A stretch of DNA of 64,000 nt from Anaerosalibacter massiliensis (GTDB lineage Bacteria; Bacillota; Clostridia; Tissierellales; Sporanaerobacteraceae), in contig CCEZ01000043.1 of assembly GCA_000751555.1 (NCBI GenBank), positions 1 to 64,000 on the forward strand, given 5' to 3'. Position 1 is the first letter of the stretch. Every line of letters begins with the position of its first letter. Under the pieces are notes generated by a model. It was given only the letters and a program-made list of their open reading frames with translations, did no database searches and was not told the origin of the DNA. Below, in pieces: positions 20,651-29,747 of this stretch. A program made the translations under genes and the position numbers.

Positions 20651-21320
20651 AGCTCTAGAATTGTATTTTAAAATTCTTCTGTGTATCTTTTTGCCACTTT
20701 AGATACTCTTCCTTAACTATATTTTACAGCGTTCGGAAAATCGTGTCTATAATATTATACTAACATCAAACCATCATCAATTGTATTACTACCCCTATCT
20801 GCATTCAGCGTCAGGATTCATAGTTTATTATGGTATTATGAAACATGAAATTTTGGATTGTTTTTCAAAATAGAGTAAATCACTATAAGAAAAGTACATT
20901 GTATACAGAAATAAAAATCTATCGAGGTTTGATAAAATTACATTTTATCAACTGCTACTGCTATATGAGCCTTTTATCGCAAATTTTTAAAAGATGAATC
21001 CAAATTTTCATGTGAAGATTTTATTGGAATATAATATTAGTGACTTAGATGATTTTATTAAAAAATTTTATAAATAATATAAAAATTAAAAATGAGGAAT
21101 TTAAGAAATTATTTGTAACAAGTCTTAACAAAGGTGAAGTCGAAGTAATGATATTGGTTCTACTTTACATCAAGGGGATACTAATACGCAAAGCACCTAT
21201 TTCTGCGTATTAGTATCATTACCTCGTCCTAATCCACGTTGGGACGGTGGTGCTGATAGAGAAGAAATAGGTTGAAATAGCTAGGTTGAGATCATTTTAA
21301 ATGAAAATTGGTTTATGTTT
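20651..21320. other. Gene-poor junction region with IS debris
   Basis: No intact gene is visible. At 20731-20768 lies a 38-base stretch starting GCGTTCGG and containing TAATATTATACTAACATCAA. It recurs with few changes at 28437-28475 directly ahead of an IS3 orfB remnant, so it is likely an IS end. From ~20830 to 21080 short frames look like worn transposase sequence but could not be assigned. A strong inverted repeat at 21177-21217 is listed separately. Confidence 0.5.
21177..21217. repeat. Perfect 14-bp inverted repeat
   Basis: GATACTAATACGCA and its exact reverse complement TGCGTATTAGTATC enclose a 13-base loop. The flank continues with TCATTACC, and an inverted partial copy (GTAATGATA) is at 21146-21154. 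A second small stem, CGTCC/GGACG, follows at ~21225-21246. It lies just upstream of a serine recombinase remnant. No T tail follows, so it is not a standard terminator. Confidence 0.6.
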
Positions 21321-21329
21321 TATGTTTCC

Positions 21330-21660
21330 CCAGACTTAGGTTTGGGGAATTTTGGGTAGAAGGGTTCTTTCGATACTCAAAAGTATATTTTTACGCAGTA
21401 AAGAAAGGTTAATAACTAAATCTATATTAAGATTTGCAAGAAATACATTAGATTGCCTAAACTATATAGGGAAACAAAAAGAACTAGGAGACAATTCAAG
21501 CAGGGAAAAATCAGAGTTAATCATAAAAAGTTCCTTGGATATGATAAAGGTGAAGATGGAGGACTAAAGTAATTGGGAAAATATCATTTGAAAAATAAGA
21601 AGTTAAGGTTTATGTAAGGTTTATTTCATAACCAATTAAGGATGAAGGTCTATAATATAT
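21330..21660 (+). pseudogene. Internally deleted large serine recombinase remnant
   Basis: At 21400-21500 a frame reads RLITKSILRFARNTLDCLNY, the typical end of the resolvase catalytic domain of large serine recombinases. Soon after, in another frame (~21510-21570), comes VNHKKFLGYDKGEDGGL, which belongs to the downstream Recombinase domain of the same family. The DNA in between is shortened and frame-shifted, and neither the N-terminal catalytic serine nor the C-terminal half is present. It suggests an integrated element once excised or decayed here. Confidence 0.65.
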
Positions 21661-21740
21661 TTAATAAAACTATAAAGTATAATTAATAAAAATAGAGGAG
21701 GTGAAAATCTAGTTTTACAGATATAAAACTAAAAGGTTCA

Positions 21741-22568
21741 ATGGAAGAAAAAAAATTAGAAGCTAAAAAAGGATTAACTGGATTTCAAATAAAATTAATA
21801 GCTATGATACTAATGGTATTTGATCATATCCATGCTTATTTAAATTACAACAAAAATATTCCAATACAGTTTAAATGGGTAGGTAGGATAGTGGCACCAT
21901 TATTTATATTTATGACAGTTGAAGGTTATTATCATACAAGAAACAAGAAAAAATATATGATTAGACTTTATATAGCACAATTAATTATGTCTATAGGTAA
22001 TAATTTCTTGGATAAGTTTTTTCCAAGACCAGATGGTGTAATGCTAATCAGTAGTATGTTTAAAACATTATTCCTTATTGTAGTCTATCTTTCAATAGTA
22101 GATTTTTTAAGAGATGCTTTTAAGGATAAAAATATATCTAAAGTATTATTAGGAATAGGTTTTTTAACAATTCCTATACTATTAAGTTTTGTTATTATGA
22201 TAAATATAAGTAATCTTCCCATTTTATTTATTCGTATATTTATGTTGTTGGTTCCAATGCCACTATTTGTTGAAGGAGGTATTGTGTTTATAGCTATTGG
22301 AATAGTTCTATATTTGTTTAGAGATAATAAAACTAAACAGGTAATTAGTTATATTATAATGTCTATTGTTATTATGTTATCATCAGGAAATTTTAGTGTA
22401 CAAAGCCTTCTATACACAAACTTCCAGTGGATGATGATATTTGCTGCACCATTAATGTATCTATATAATGGAGAAAAAGGTAGAGGTATGAAATATCTAT
22501 TTTATATATTTTATCCAGCCCATATATACCTGTTCCATATGATTTCTTATTATATGTTGACTAGATAA
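21741..22568 (+). CDS. TraX-family membrane protein
   Basis: 275 residues with about eight membrane helices. The N-terminus (GLTGFQIKLIAMILMVFDHI, then a conserved FKWVGRIVAPLFIFMTVEGY near residue 50 and a YIAQLIMSIGN block) matches TraX, an acetylase-like membrane family first described for F-pilin N-terminal acetylation and common on Firmicute chromosomes. There are no conjugation genes nearby, so a plasmid transfer role is not suggested. An AGGAGG site is about 40 bases upstream, so translation efficiency is uncertain. Function here is unknown. Confidence 0.8.
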   Translation: MEEKKLEAKKGLTGFQIKLIAMILMVFDHIHAYLNYNKNIPIQFKWVGRIVAPLFIFMTVEGYYHTRNKKKYMIRLYIAQLIMSIGNNFLDKFFPRPDGVMLISSMFKTLFLIVVYLSIVDFLRDAFKDKNISKVLLGIGFLTIPILLSFVIMINISNLPILFIRIFMLLVPMPLFVEGGIVFIAIGIVLYLFRDNKTKQVISYIIMSIVIMLSSGNFSVQSLLYTNFQWMMIFAAPLMYLYNGEKGRGMKYLFYIFYPAHIYLFHMISYYMLTR

Positions 22569-22598
22569 ATCAAAAATTAAATGATAAATATGAATATT

Positions 22599-22640
22599 AA
22601 TACTGCACCCATTGAAAATATAGTGAGGGCAGTATTTTTA
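22599..22640 (+). terminator. Terminator after traX-like gene
   Basis: AATACTGC / GCAGTATT stem followed by TTTTATTTT; the loop is long (22 bases) but partly pairs. Confidence 0.65.
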
Positions 22641-22715
22641 TTTTAGAATTAATTATTGTATAATTATATCTAATTTATATTAGCTGATTCATAAATAAGA
22701 AAGGAGTAGTTTTAT

Positions 22716-23415
22716 ATGTCGCTAGATAAGAAAATTTTGATTATAGATGACGAAAAGGATATATTGAATTTAATAGAAACAGTTCTACAAAAAGAGAGAT
22801 TTACAAAAATATACAAAAATCTTAATGGGAAGAGGGTTTACACTTATTTAATAAAATAAGCCATGATTTAGTTATTCTTGATATCATGCTTAGAGACATG
22901 GAGGACTATGAAATATGTAAATATATAAGAGAAAAATCTAATATACCAATATTTTTTTATCGGCAAAATTAGAGGAGTTAGATAAGATCTTAGGGTTTTC
23001 ATTAGGAGCGGATGATTATATAACAAAACCCTTCAGTCCAAAAGAGTTAGCATATAGAGTAAAAGCTCATTTAAGAAGGAGTTCTTACATGGAAAACTTT
23101 GTAAAAGATGAAATTTTTAAAATTTGACCCTTTGTTATAAACATAAGTGGTGGAACTTTATCGAAAAATGGTACAATAATAGATTTAAAACCAAAGGAGT
23201 TAAAAATATTAGAATATTTAGCTAAAAATCCTAACCAAATAAAAACCAAAGAACAAATATATGATAAGGTTTGGAGTGAAGAATATATTGGTGGTGATAA
23301 TACTATAATGGTGCATATTAGAAGGCTAAGAAAAAAGATAGAAGATAATCCATCTAATCCTAAATATACATTAACGATTAAAGGATTAGGTTATAAGCTT
23401 ACAATAGGGGATTAA
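22716..23415 (+). pseudogene. Degenerate OmpR-family response regulator
   Basis: Starts well (AAGGAG then ATG; DKKILIIDDEKDILNLIE with the acidic pocket) but reads into a stop near 22860. Other frames continue the receiver (HDLVILDIMLRDMEDYEIC with the phospho-Asp; [20 protein letters not shown]) and the winged-helix domain (GGDNTIMVHIRRLRKKIEDN, LTIKGLGYKLTIGD). At least two frameshifts and an in-frame TGA at 23125 are present, so no full-length protein can be made. A degenerate histidine kinase is found at 38.2-39.1 kb, though not adjacent. Confidence 0.85.
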
Positions 23416-23439
23416 CGTTATGTGTTAGGATAGTTGTCG

Positions 23440-24790
23440 TATAGAAAAAATAATATATAATAGAATTACGACAATAACCTAAGGAGAATGATTATGTCTA
23501 AAGATAATAAAAAGAAGAAAAGCTATACTAAAGAATTTAAAGCATTGGTACTTAAAAGATTAGAAGAACCTACAACTGATACTATCACAAGTCTTTCAGA
23601 AGAGTTAGGCATCCCTAGAACTACAATATATCAATGGATTAAAAAAGCTGAAACTGATAGCAATACAATCTCAATTAATCGTAAACCAACTAGCAAATGG
23701 ACTTCTAAAGATAAATTCCATGTAGTCCTTGAGACATCTACACTTACAGAGACAGAAATAGCAGAATATTGCAGAAGAAAAGGAATCTTTGTTGATGAAG
23801 TAAAATCTTGGAAAGAACAATGCCTTAAGGCTAACCAAGCTACTATGGAAGATCCATAAGAATTAAAGGAATCACTAAAACAAGAAAGAGAAAGAAATAA
23901 AAAGCTTAAAAGAGAGCTGAGAACTAAAGAAAAAGCATTAGCAGAAACAGCCGCATTACTAGTACTAAGAAAAAAAGCAAATGCGATTTGGAGGAACTCC
24001 GAGGAAGAATGATCAGTGACCCAGATCGTGAAAAAGCAGTAGAGCTGATCAATGAAGTAAGAGAACATGGTGTAAAACTAAAGCCAGTCTGTGATGAGCT
24101 AAATATCAGTGTAAGAACCTATCAAAGATGGACTAAAGAAGGAGAGGTAAAAAAGCACCAAAGACCTTTAACTAAAAGACCAACCCCTAAAAACAAAATA
24201 ACTGAAGAAGAACGTATAGAAATAATTGAGACAGTTAATAGCCCTGAACATACAGATTTAGCACCATCTCAGATAGTTCGGAAATTAGCAGATGAAGGTA
24301 AATACATAGCATCAGAATCAGCCATCTATAGAATTCTAGAAGAAAAAAATGAATGCTCACCGCAGTAGAACAAATGCACCAGTAAAGCGAGATACACCAA
24401 CACATGTAGCTACAGCTCCAAACCAAGTATGGGCTTGGAATATTATCTAATTAAATGCATTTATCAAAGGACAGTACTATAAACTTTATTTAATCATAGA
24501 CATGTTCAGTAGATTAATAGTAGCATATGAAGTCTGGGAAGAAGAAAAATTTGAACATGCAGAATACCTAATAAAAAAGGCTGCTTTATCACAAAGAATA
24601 GCCGGTAGACCATTAGTATTACATTCAGATAATGGTAGCCTTATGAAAGCAGCAACATTCCAGGTAACACTACAAAATTAGGGGTACAAAGATCCTTTTC
24701 AAGACGAAGAGTAAGTAATGACAATCCTTACTCAGAAGCACTTTTTAAAACAATGAAGTATAGATCTAAATATTCTTTTTCAAATTGATC
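23440..24790 (+). pseudogene. Degenerate IS3-family element with split transposase
   Basis: Begins near an inverted repeat GTTGTCGTA ... TACGACAA (about 23430-23475). 23488-23859 encodes an N-terminal helix-turn-helix protein (SYTKEFKALVLKRLEE, LGIPRTTIYQWIKKAE). After a stop the frame resumes with a coiled-coil (ERERNKKLKRELRTKEKALA). 23988-24368 carries a second HTH and the HTH_21-like ASESAIYRILEE, and further frames carry the integrase core (LYLIIDMFSRLIVAYE, LVLHSDNGS, NDNPYSEALFKTMKYR) with stops at ~24450 and ~24680. All DDE positions can be found but in broken frames; the 3-prime end is lost near 24790. Confidence 0.8.
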
Positions 24791-24920
24791 ACTTCATTTG
24801 CGGCAATACCTTTCGGTATGTTTGAGGACTCCGAGAATATCCTACTAATTTTTTATAGAGGATGAAAACAACAGCAAAGCGGTAGGTATGAATAAAAAGC
24901 AGTCATCCAATCTAATTTAG

Positions 24921-25823
24921 CTACTTTCCTATTATGCTTTTTCTATATTCTTTAGGTGTACACGAAACCTTCTTTTTAAAACTTTCTATATAATAACTGG
25001 TACTTCCAAATCCCGTAAGATCTGCTATTTGGCTTACAGTCATATCTGTAAGTCGCAGCAATTCTATGCTCTTATTGATTCGATAATTGAGAATATATTC
25101 GAATACAGTACATTTCACCACACGCTTAAAAGAACGACAGCATTCACCTTTGCTTATATGAACTACGGCTGCGATTTCCTGCAGAGTAATCTTTTCCATA
25201 TAATGTTCATGAATGTAACTCATTATGGTCTTGATTCTCTGTTGATCAATATATTTATTGATATTTTCTTCCCTTATTGTTTTGTTTTGATTCGTAATAA
25301 GCAACCTCCACATATCTGCCAACTCTAGACATATATCAAGTTCATAGCCATACGCTTTTTGGGAATAGAGGTCATAGATTGTATTAATTTTGTTTAGTAC
25401 TTTATTCTGCCACTCCATCTCGCATTTCATCACGATCATAGAATAGGTATGTGACTTTAAAAAGGGTTTCACATACTTTTGCTCGATGGCACTTCCCGGA
25501 AAGAATGTAAACATCTTAGGGTCTGCATTTATGCATATATACGTGCTATCAGAGTTTGCAACTGGTTTTGACATATGGAGGCACGCACTATTGATAAAAA
25601 TCCCTTGTCCTTCTTTTAATGTATATGCATTTTGATTAACTAAAAACTCTACTTCTCCTTTTGTAACCATCGAAAACTGAATCTCTTCATGCCAATGCCA
25701 GTTAATGAATCCCAGAACATTTTTATCCAGCTGATTCACGTAAACAGCCATCGGAAAATCATAGCTGCCATGCAGCGTTGTCTCTTTATGATTCTCGTCA
25801 ATTTGTATATCTTTTATCTGCAT
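24921..25823 (-). CDS. AraC-family transcriptional regulator with N-terminal cupin
   Basis: 300 residues. The N-terminal ~110 residues form an AraC-binding cupin (INWHWHEEIQFSMVTKGEVE, near 40-60). The C-terminal ~100 residues hold two helix-turn-helix units (ITLQEIAAVVHISKGECCRS and MTVSQIADLTGFGSTSYYIE followed by FKKKVSCTPKEYRKS). The start has AGGAGGT upstream. It is divergent from dpaL with a 128-bp shared intergenic region, so it most likely activates the dpaL-ygeY pair in response to an amino-acid-like ligand (inferred). Confidence 0.9.
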   Translation of the reverse strand: MQIKDIQIDENHKETTLHGSYDFPMAVYVNQLDKNVLGFINWHWHEEIQFSMVTKGEVEFLVNQNAYTLKEGQGIFINSACLHMSKPVANSDSTYICINADPKMFTFFPGSAIEQKYVKPFLKSHTYSMIVMKCEMEWQNKVLNKINTIYDLYSQKAYGYELDICLELADMWRLLITNQNKTIREENINKYIDQQRIKTIMSYIHEHYMEKITLQEIAAVVHISKGECCRSFKRVVKCTVFEYILNYRINKSIELLRLTDMTVSQIADLTGFGSTSYYIESFKKKVSCTPKEYRKSIIGK

Positions 25824-25951
25824 AGTTTACCTCCTGAAATCAATATAGCGATATTTTTAATTAATATTTATATAGAAATTAAATTTAGATATCAATATAA
25901 TTATATAATAGATATAGAGATTTTCAATGTAAAAAAGGAGGTGTTAATAAA
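25824..25951. promoter_or_regulatory. Divergent promoter region between araC-type gene and dpaL
   Basis: 128 AT-rich bases between two divergently transcribed genes, each with a good Shine-Dalgarno sequence at its border (AGGAGGT for dpaL at ~25938 and the complement for the regulator at ~25828). The regulator binding site should lie here. No clear operator repeat could be picked by eye. Confidence 0.5.
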
Positions 25952-27142
25952 ATGGTATCCAGTATTTCGATTATTAAAGGAAAAAAGTACAGCGATGAAT
26001 TATCAAATTTATTATCAATCGAAGCAGCTGAAGCGGTAGCAAGATTTCATCTTTCTATACCGATGTATCAAAAGACTCCATTGATTGCACTTCCTAGTCT
26101 TGCTAACAAATTAGGAGTGCAGAAAATTTTTATTAAAGATGAATCACATCGATTTGGATTAAATGCATTCAAAGGTTTAGGAGCTACTTATGCTATTGCA
26201 AAGATTATTTCCAAGATTATGAATTTAGATGAAACCTACCTAGATTATTCCTTTCTTACATCTGAAAGTATTCGAAATAAAATTAATCATCTAGTGTTCG
26301 TTACAGCAACAGATGGCAATCATGGAAAAGGAGTAGCATGGGCTGCATCTAGCTTTGACTGTAAAGCAATTGTCTACATGCCGAAGGGCTCTAAAGAATG
26401 TCGTGCAGAAGCTATAAGAAGCATTAATAATACTCAAGTACAAATTACCGATTTGAACTACGATGATACGGTGCGCTTTGCCTATGACTATGCAAAAAAA
26501 CATGGATATTATTTAGTGCAGGATACAGGATTTGCAAGTTATGAAGAGATACCGAGTTATATCACACAAGGCTATACAACTATGGTATCTGAAGCTATTG
26601 CGCAGTTATCCGAATACCAAATTGAAAAACCTTCCCATGTATTTCTTCAAGCGGGGGTCGGCTCTATGGCAGGCAGTGTTCTTGGGTATATGACACATTA
26701 TTACCAAAAGAGGCCGCCAATCACGACGATTGTAGAGCCTTCTACTGTTGCCTGTATCTATGAATCAGTTAGAGATGGTAATGGAAAACCCCACGCAATT
26801 GGTGGAAATCCGAAAACTATTATGGCTGGATTAAATTGTGGTGAACCCAACCCATTTACATGGCCGATTTTAAGAGACTATGCTTCCTTTTATGCCAGTT
26901 GTCCAGATTGGGTAACAGAATGCGGCATGAAAACACTTGCTCATCCTGTCGGCAATGACGCAAAAGTGATATCTGGTGAATCGGGTGCAGTTGGGTTAGG
27001 GCTTCTTGTATCTTTATGTAAAGATGATAGTTTAAGTTACTATAAGCAATTGCTTAATTTAAATGAGGATTCAATTATTCTCATATTCAATACAGAAGGG
27101 AATACAGATCCAGAAGCATATGAAACCATTATAAATCAATAA
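25952..27142 (+). CDS. dpaL: Diaminopropionate ammonia-lyase
   Basis: 396 residues, start after AAAGGAGGTG. Fold-type II PLP enzyme: the PLP lysine is in LNAFKGLGATY (K74), the substrate-binding ATDGNHGKGVAWAA block follows near residue 115, and the PLP phosphate loop QAGVGSMAGSV is near 235. It matches YgeX/DpaL over its whole length and converts 2,3-diaminopropionate to pyruvate and two ammonia. It is paired with ygeY as in Escherichia coli and clostridia. The DNA is visibly less AT-rich than the flanks. Confidence 0.93.
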   Translation: MVSSISIIKGKKYSDELSNLLSIEAAEAVARFHLSIPMYQKTPLIALPSLANKLGVQKIFIKDESHRFGLNAFKGLGATYAIAKIISKIMNLDETYLDYSFLTSESIRNKINHLVFVTATDGNHGKGVAWAASSFDCKAIVYMPKGSKECRAEAIRSINNTQVQITDLNYDDTVRFAYDYAKKHGYYLVQDTGFASYEEIPSYITQGYTTMVSEAIAQLSEYQIEKPSHVFLQAGVGSMAGSVLGYMTHYYQKRPPITTIVEPSTVACIYESVRDGNGKPHAIGGNPKTIMAGLNCGEPNPFTWPILRDYASFYASCPDWVTECGMKTLAHPVGNDAKVISGESGAVGLGLLVSLCKDDSLSYYKQLLNLNEDSIILIFNTEGNTDPEAYETIINQ

Positions 27143-27163
27143 AAAATGAAAAGGAGAATTCTT

Positions 27164-28336
27164 ATGAATCAAAAAATACGGGAAACGATTGATTCTTTAG
27201 AACGTCAATTAATATCCTTTGCTCAAGACTTAGTTCGGATCGAAAGCAGAACTGGTCAAGAAGGAAATCTAGTACAACGTGTAAAACAGGAAATGGAAAA
27301 ATTGAACTATGATGATATTATCATCGACAAAGTAGGAAACATTATCGGCATAATTGGAAATGGACCGGTAAAGTTGTTATTTGACTCCCATATAGATCAT
27401 GTAGATGTCAACGATGCAGACGAGTGGCTTCATGGCCCTTATAGTGGAGATATTGAAGATGGCAAGCTGTATGGAAGAGGTTCCTCTGATATGAAAGGTT
27501 CTTTTGCTTCCGCAGTTTATGCTGGACATATTATGAAAAAACTCGGTTTGGCGGAGGGAAAAACAATCTTTATCTGCGGTTCTGTCATGGAAGAAGATTA
27601 CGATGGAGAAGGGCTATATCATGCCATTGTGGACAATAATCTGAAACCGGATTATGTTGTTATTTGTGAGCCAACCCATCTCAATATCTCTATGGGGCAT
27701 TCGGGAAGAGCCATTTATAAAGTTAATGTAAAAGGTACCTCTTCTCATGGTGCGGCTCCTGAAAAAGGAGATAACACAGTATATAAAGCGATAAAAATTA
27801 TCGAACGTATTGAAGAACTCGGTAAAAAGTATATGGCGATGCCGTCGGAACGTCCTTCCATAGCACTTACCAAAATTGAAAGCACATCCGCTTCTATGAA
27901 CGCAGTGCCGGGAAGTTGTACAATTTACATCGACCGTCGCATTTGTTTACATGAAACCGAAGAATCCATTGGAAAGGAAATGGATTTGCTAATCGGTGAC
28001 ATTGATGCTGATTGGGAGATCTATGACGCGATTGGAAAAAGCTATACTGGAGAGGACATTATGCTGCATTCTTATCTACCAGCCTGGGAAATAAAGAAAG
28101 AGCATCCTCTGGCTCAAAGCTGTTTTCAAACATATCAGGAAGTGTTCGGCCAATATCCAAAGCCATATAAATGGAACTTTTCAACCAATGGTGTCGCTTC
28201 TGCTAAGTTAGGAATACCAACCATAGGGTTTGGAGCAGGTATAGAAAAAATGGCGCATATGGCAAACGAATATTGTCCTATTTCTGATTTAATACTTGCA
28301 TGTCATTTCTTTTCCCTGTTACCGCTTAAACTGTAA
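27164..28336 (+). CDS. ygeY: YgeY-family M20 metallohydrolase
   Basis: About 390 residues from the ATG at 27164, which follows AAAAGGAGA by 7 bases; the in-frame ATG at 27146 precedes that site. M20 peptidase/deacetylase zinc motifs: LFDSHIDHVDV (near 65-75), GRGSSDMKGSFASAV, the catalytic EEDYDGEG, and CEPTHLNISMGHSGRA. Matches the YgeY family, described as selenium-metabolism-linked hydrolases by phylogenetic co-occurrence. The substrate is not established; pairing with dpaL suggests it may release diaminopropionate from a conjugate (inference). Confidence 0.9.
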   Translation: MNQKIRETIDSLERQLISFAQDLVRIESRTGQEGNLVQRVKQEMEKLNYDDIIIDKVGNIIGIIGNGPVKLLFDSHIDHVDVNDADEWLHGPYSGDIEDGKLYGRGSSDMKGSFASAVYAGHIMKKLGLAEGKTIFICGSVMEEDYDGEGLYHAIVDNNLKPDYVVICEPTHLNISMGHSGRAIYKVNVKGTSSHGAAPEKGDNTVYKAIKIIERIEELGKKYMAMPSERPSIALTKIESTSASMNAVPGSCTIYIDRRICLHETEESIGKEMDLLIGDIDADWEIYDAIGKSYTGEDIMLHSYLPAWEIKKEHPLAQSCFQTYQEVFGQYPKPYKWNFSTNGVASAKLGIPTIGFGAGIEKMAHMANEYCPISDLILACHFFSLLPLKL

Positions 28337-28345
28337 ACCAGAAAA

Positions 28346-28390
28346 AAAGGGACTTGATGCACATAAAAGCTTAGCATCGGTCCCTTTGAT
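28346..28390 (+). terminator. Terminator of the dpaL-ygeY operon
   Basis: AAAGGGAC (28346-28353) and TTGATGC pair with GCATCG and GTCCCTTT (28380-28387), a bipartite stem enclosing an A-rich loop. Confidence 0.85.
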
Positions 28391-28436
28391 TTTCAGTAGA
28401 CGTATCTTTTCTTATACACAAAAGCCAATTGGTAGT

Positions 28437-29335
28437 GTTCGGATTTCTGTGTCTACAATATTATACTAACATCAATTAAACTAATGTGTAAAGTGTTAAA
28501 GGTATCTAGAAGTTCATATTACAAACATCTTAATAAAAAAGAAAGCAAAAGAAGCATTGAAAATAAATTTCTAGAAGAACAAATTTTAAATATATATAAG
28601 GCTAATGAATGCCGATATGGAGCCCCTAAAATATATGAAAAATTAAAAACAAAGGGCATATTTATAAGCCTTAAAAGAACTCAGCGACTCATGAGTAAGT
28701 TTGGTATAAAATCAATAGTATGCAAGAAGTTCAGACCATTTTCTTCAAGAAATAAGGTTGAAAGTAGACAAAACATCATAAATAGAGACTTCTCTACAAC
28801 TGGTATTAATCAAAAATGGGTAACCGATATTACCTATATTCATACAATTAAAGATGGTTGGTGCTATCTAGCTTCAGTTATGGATCTTAACAGTAGGAAG
28901 ATAGTTGGATACTCTATGTCTAAAAATATAGATACAACATTAGCTATAAAAGCTTTAGAAAATGCCTATAAACTCCAAAAACCTAATGAAGGTCTAATTC
29001 TTCGCAGTGATTTAGGGAGCCAATATACAAGTTATGAATTTGGAGAATATATTAAAGGTCTTAAAATATCTCATTCCTTTAGTGGTAAAGGGAACCCTTA
29101 TGACAATGCTTGTATAGAATCTTTCCACTCAGTATTGAAGAGGAAGAAGTTAATCTAGTTAAATATTTTGATTTTGATGCTGCTAGATTAGCAATATTTG
29201 AATATATAGAGTCATGGTATAACAGAGAAAGAATACATAGCTCTCTGGGCTATATTTCTCCCCAAGAGTGGGAAGATAAAGCTAAGAAGGTTGCATAAAA
29301 TTTATTTGAGGAAATGTCTCTACTATATTGACATA
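28437..29335 (+). mobile_element. IS3-family (IS150-like) remnant with truncated orfB
   Basis: Starts with an end-like sequence (GTGTTCGGATTTCTGTGTCT) shared with 20731-20768. orfA is absent. 28484-29158 reads most of OrfB: SRSSYYKHLNKKES, RYGAPKIYEKLKTKG, WVTDITYIHTIKDGWCYLAS (first D), LILRSDLGSQYTSYEF (second D; the usual DNG is DLG here) and NPYDNACIESFHSVLKRKKL (E). A frameshift near 29130 moves the C-terminus (WYNRERIHSSLGYISPQEWE) to 29110-29298. The right end near 29310-29335 reads TATATTGACATAGGTCC. Missing orfA and the shift make it inactive alone. Confidence 0.8.
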
Positions 29336-29597
29336 GGTCCAAGATATTGATAAAGTTATGGCCGAACTAAAAGATGAAAAAGGAAAGAATATTTGGATAT
29401 GTAGTGGAGCTAATATAGCAAATCAGCTTATTAAGGTAGATTTAATTGATGAATATCATTTAACGATTATACGTATTATTCTTGGAAATGGTATAGAACT
29501 ATTTTCAGATAATAACCCGACTACTTTACTAGAAGTAGAACAGGTGAAAGAAATAAATGGTGTTGTTGATATAGTTTATACTCGCCGAACAGAATGA
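29336..29597 (+). pseudogene. 3-prime fragment of a dihydrofolate-reductase-like (RibD C-terminal domain) gene
   Basis: From the IS right end a frame reads QDIDKVMAELKDEKGKNIW, then CSGANIANQLIKVDLIDEY and ILGNGIELF, the C-terminal part of the RibD_C/YyaP-like reductase family (usual length ~175 residues). The N-terminal half is missing exactly where the IS ends, so the insertion or a linked deletion destroyed the gene. Truncation is seen; the cause is inferred. Confidence 0.75.
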
Positions 29598-29747
29598 TCA
29601 TAATTTGAGAACAATAAGAGAAATTATATTTTGCTTAGAGAGGACTTTATTATGAATAATTAACTTGCAATCTTCATGATATGTCAATGGCTATTAGAAA
29701 TCAGCTTATAGATAAGTTGTTATGTAATAGAAAGGAGAAGATAACAA

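Noticed and set aside
23125-23127. In-frame TGA in the response-regulator remnant as a possible selenocysteine codon
   Set aside because: The gene has other frameshifts, no redox motif surrounds the site and no OmpR-type regulator is known to contain selenocysteine.
24792-24900. Possible riboswitch or T-box between the IS3 remnant and the AraC gene
   Set aside because: Small stems exist (ATACC-TTTC-GGTAT), but no T-box or known riboswitch consensus was recognised, and the only adjacent gene is transcribed towards it.
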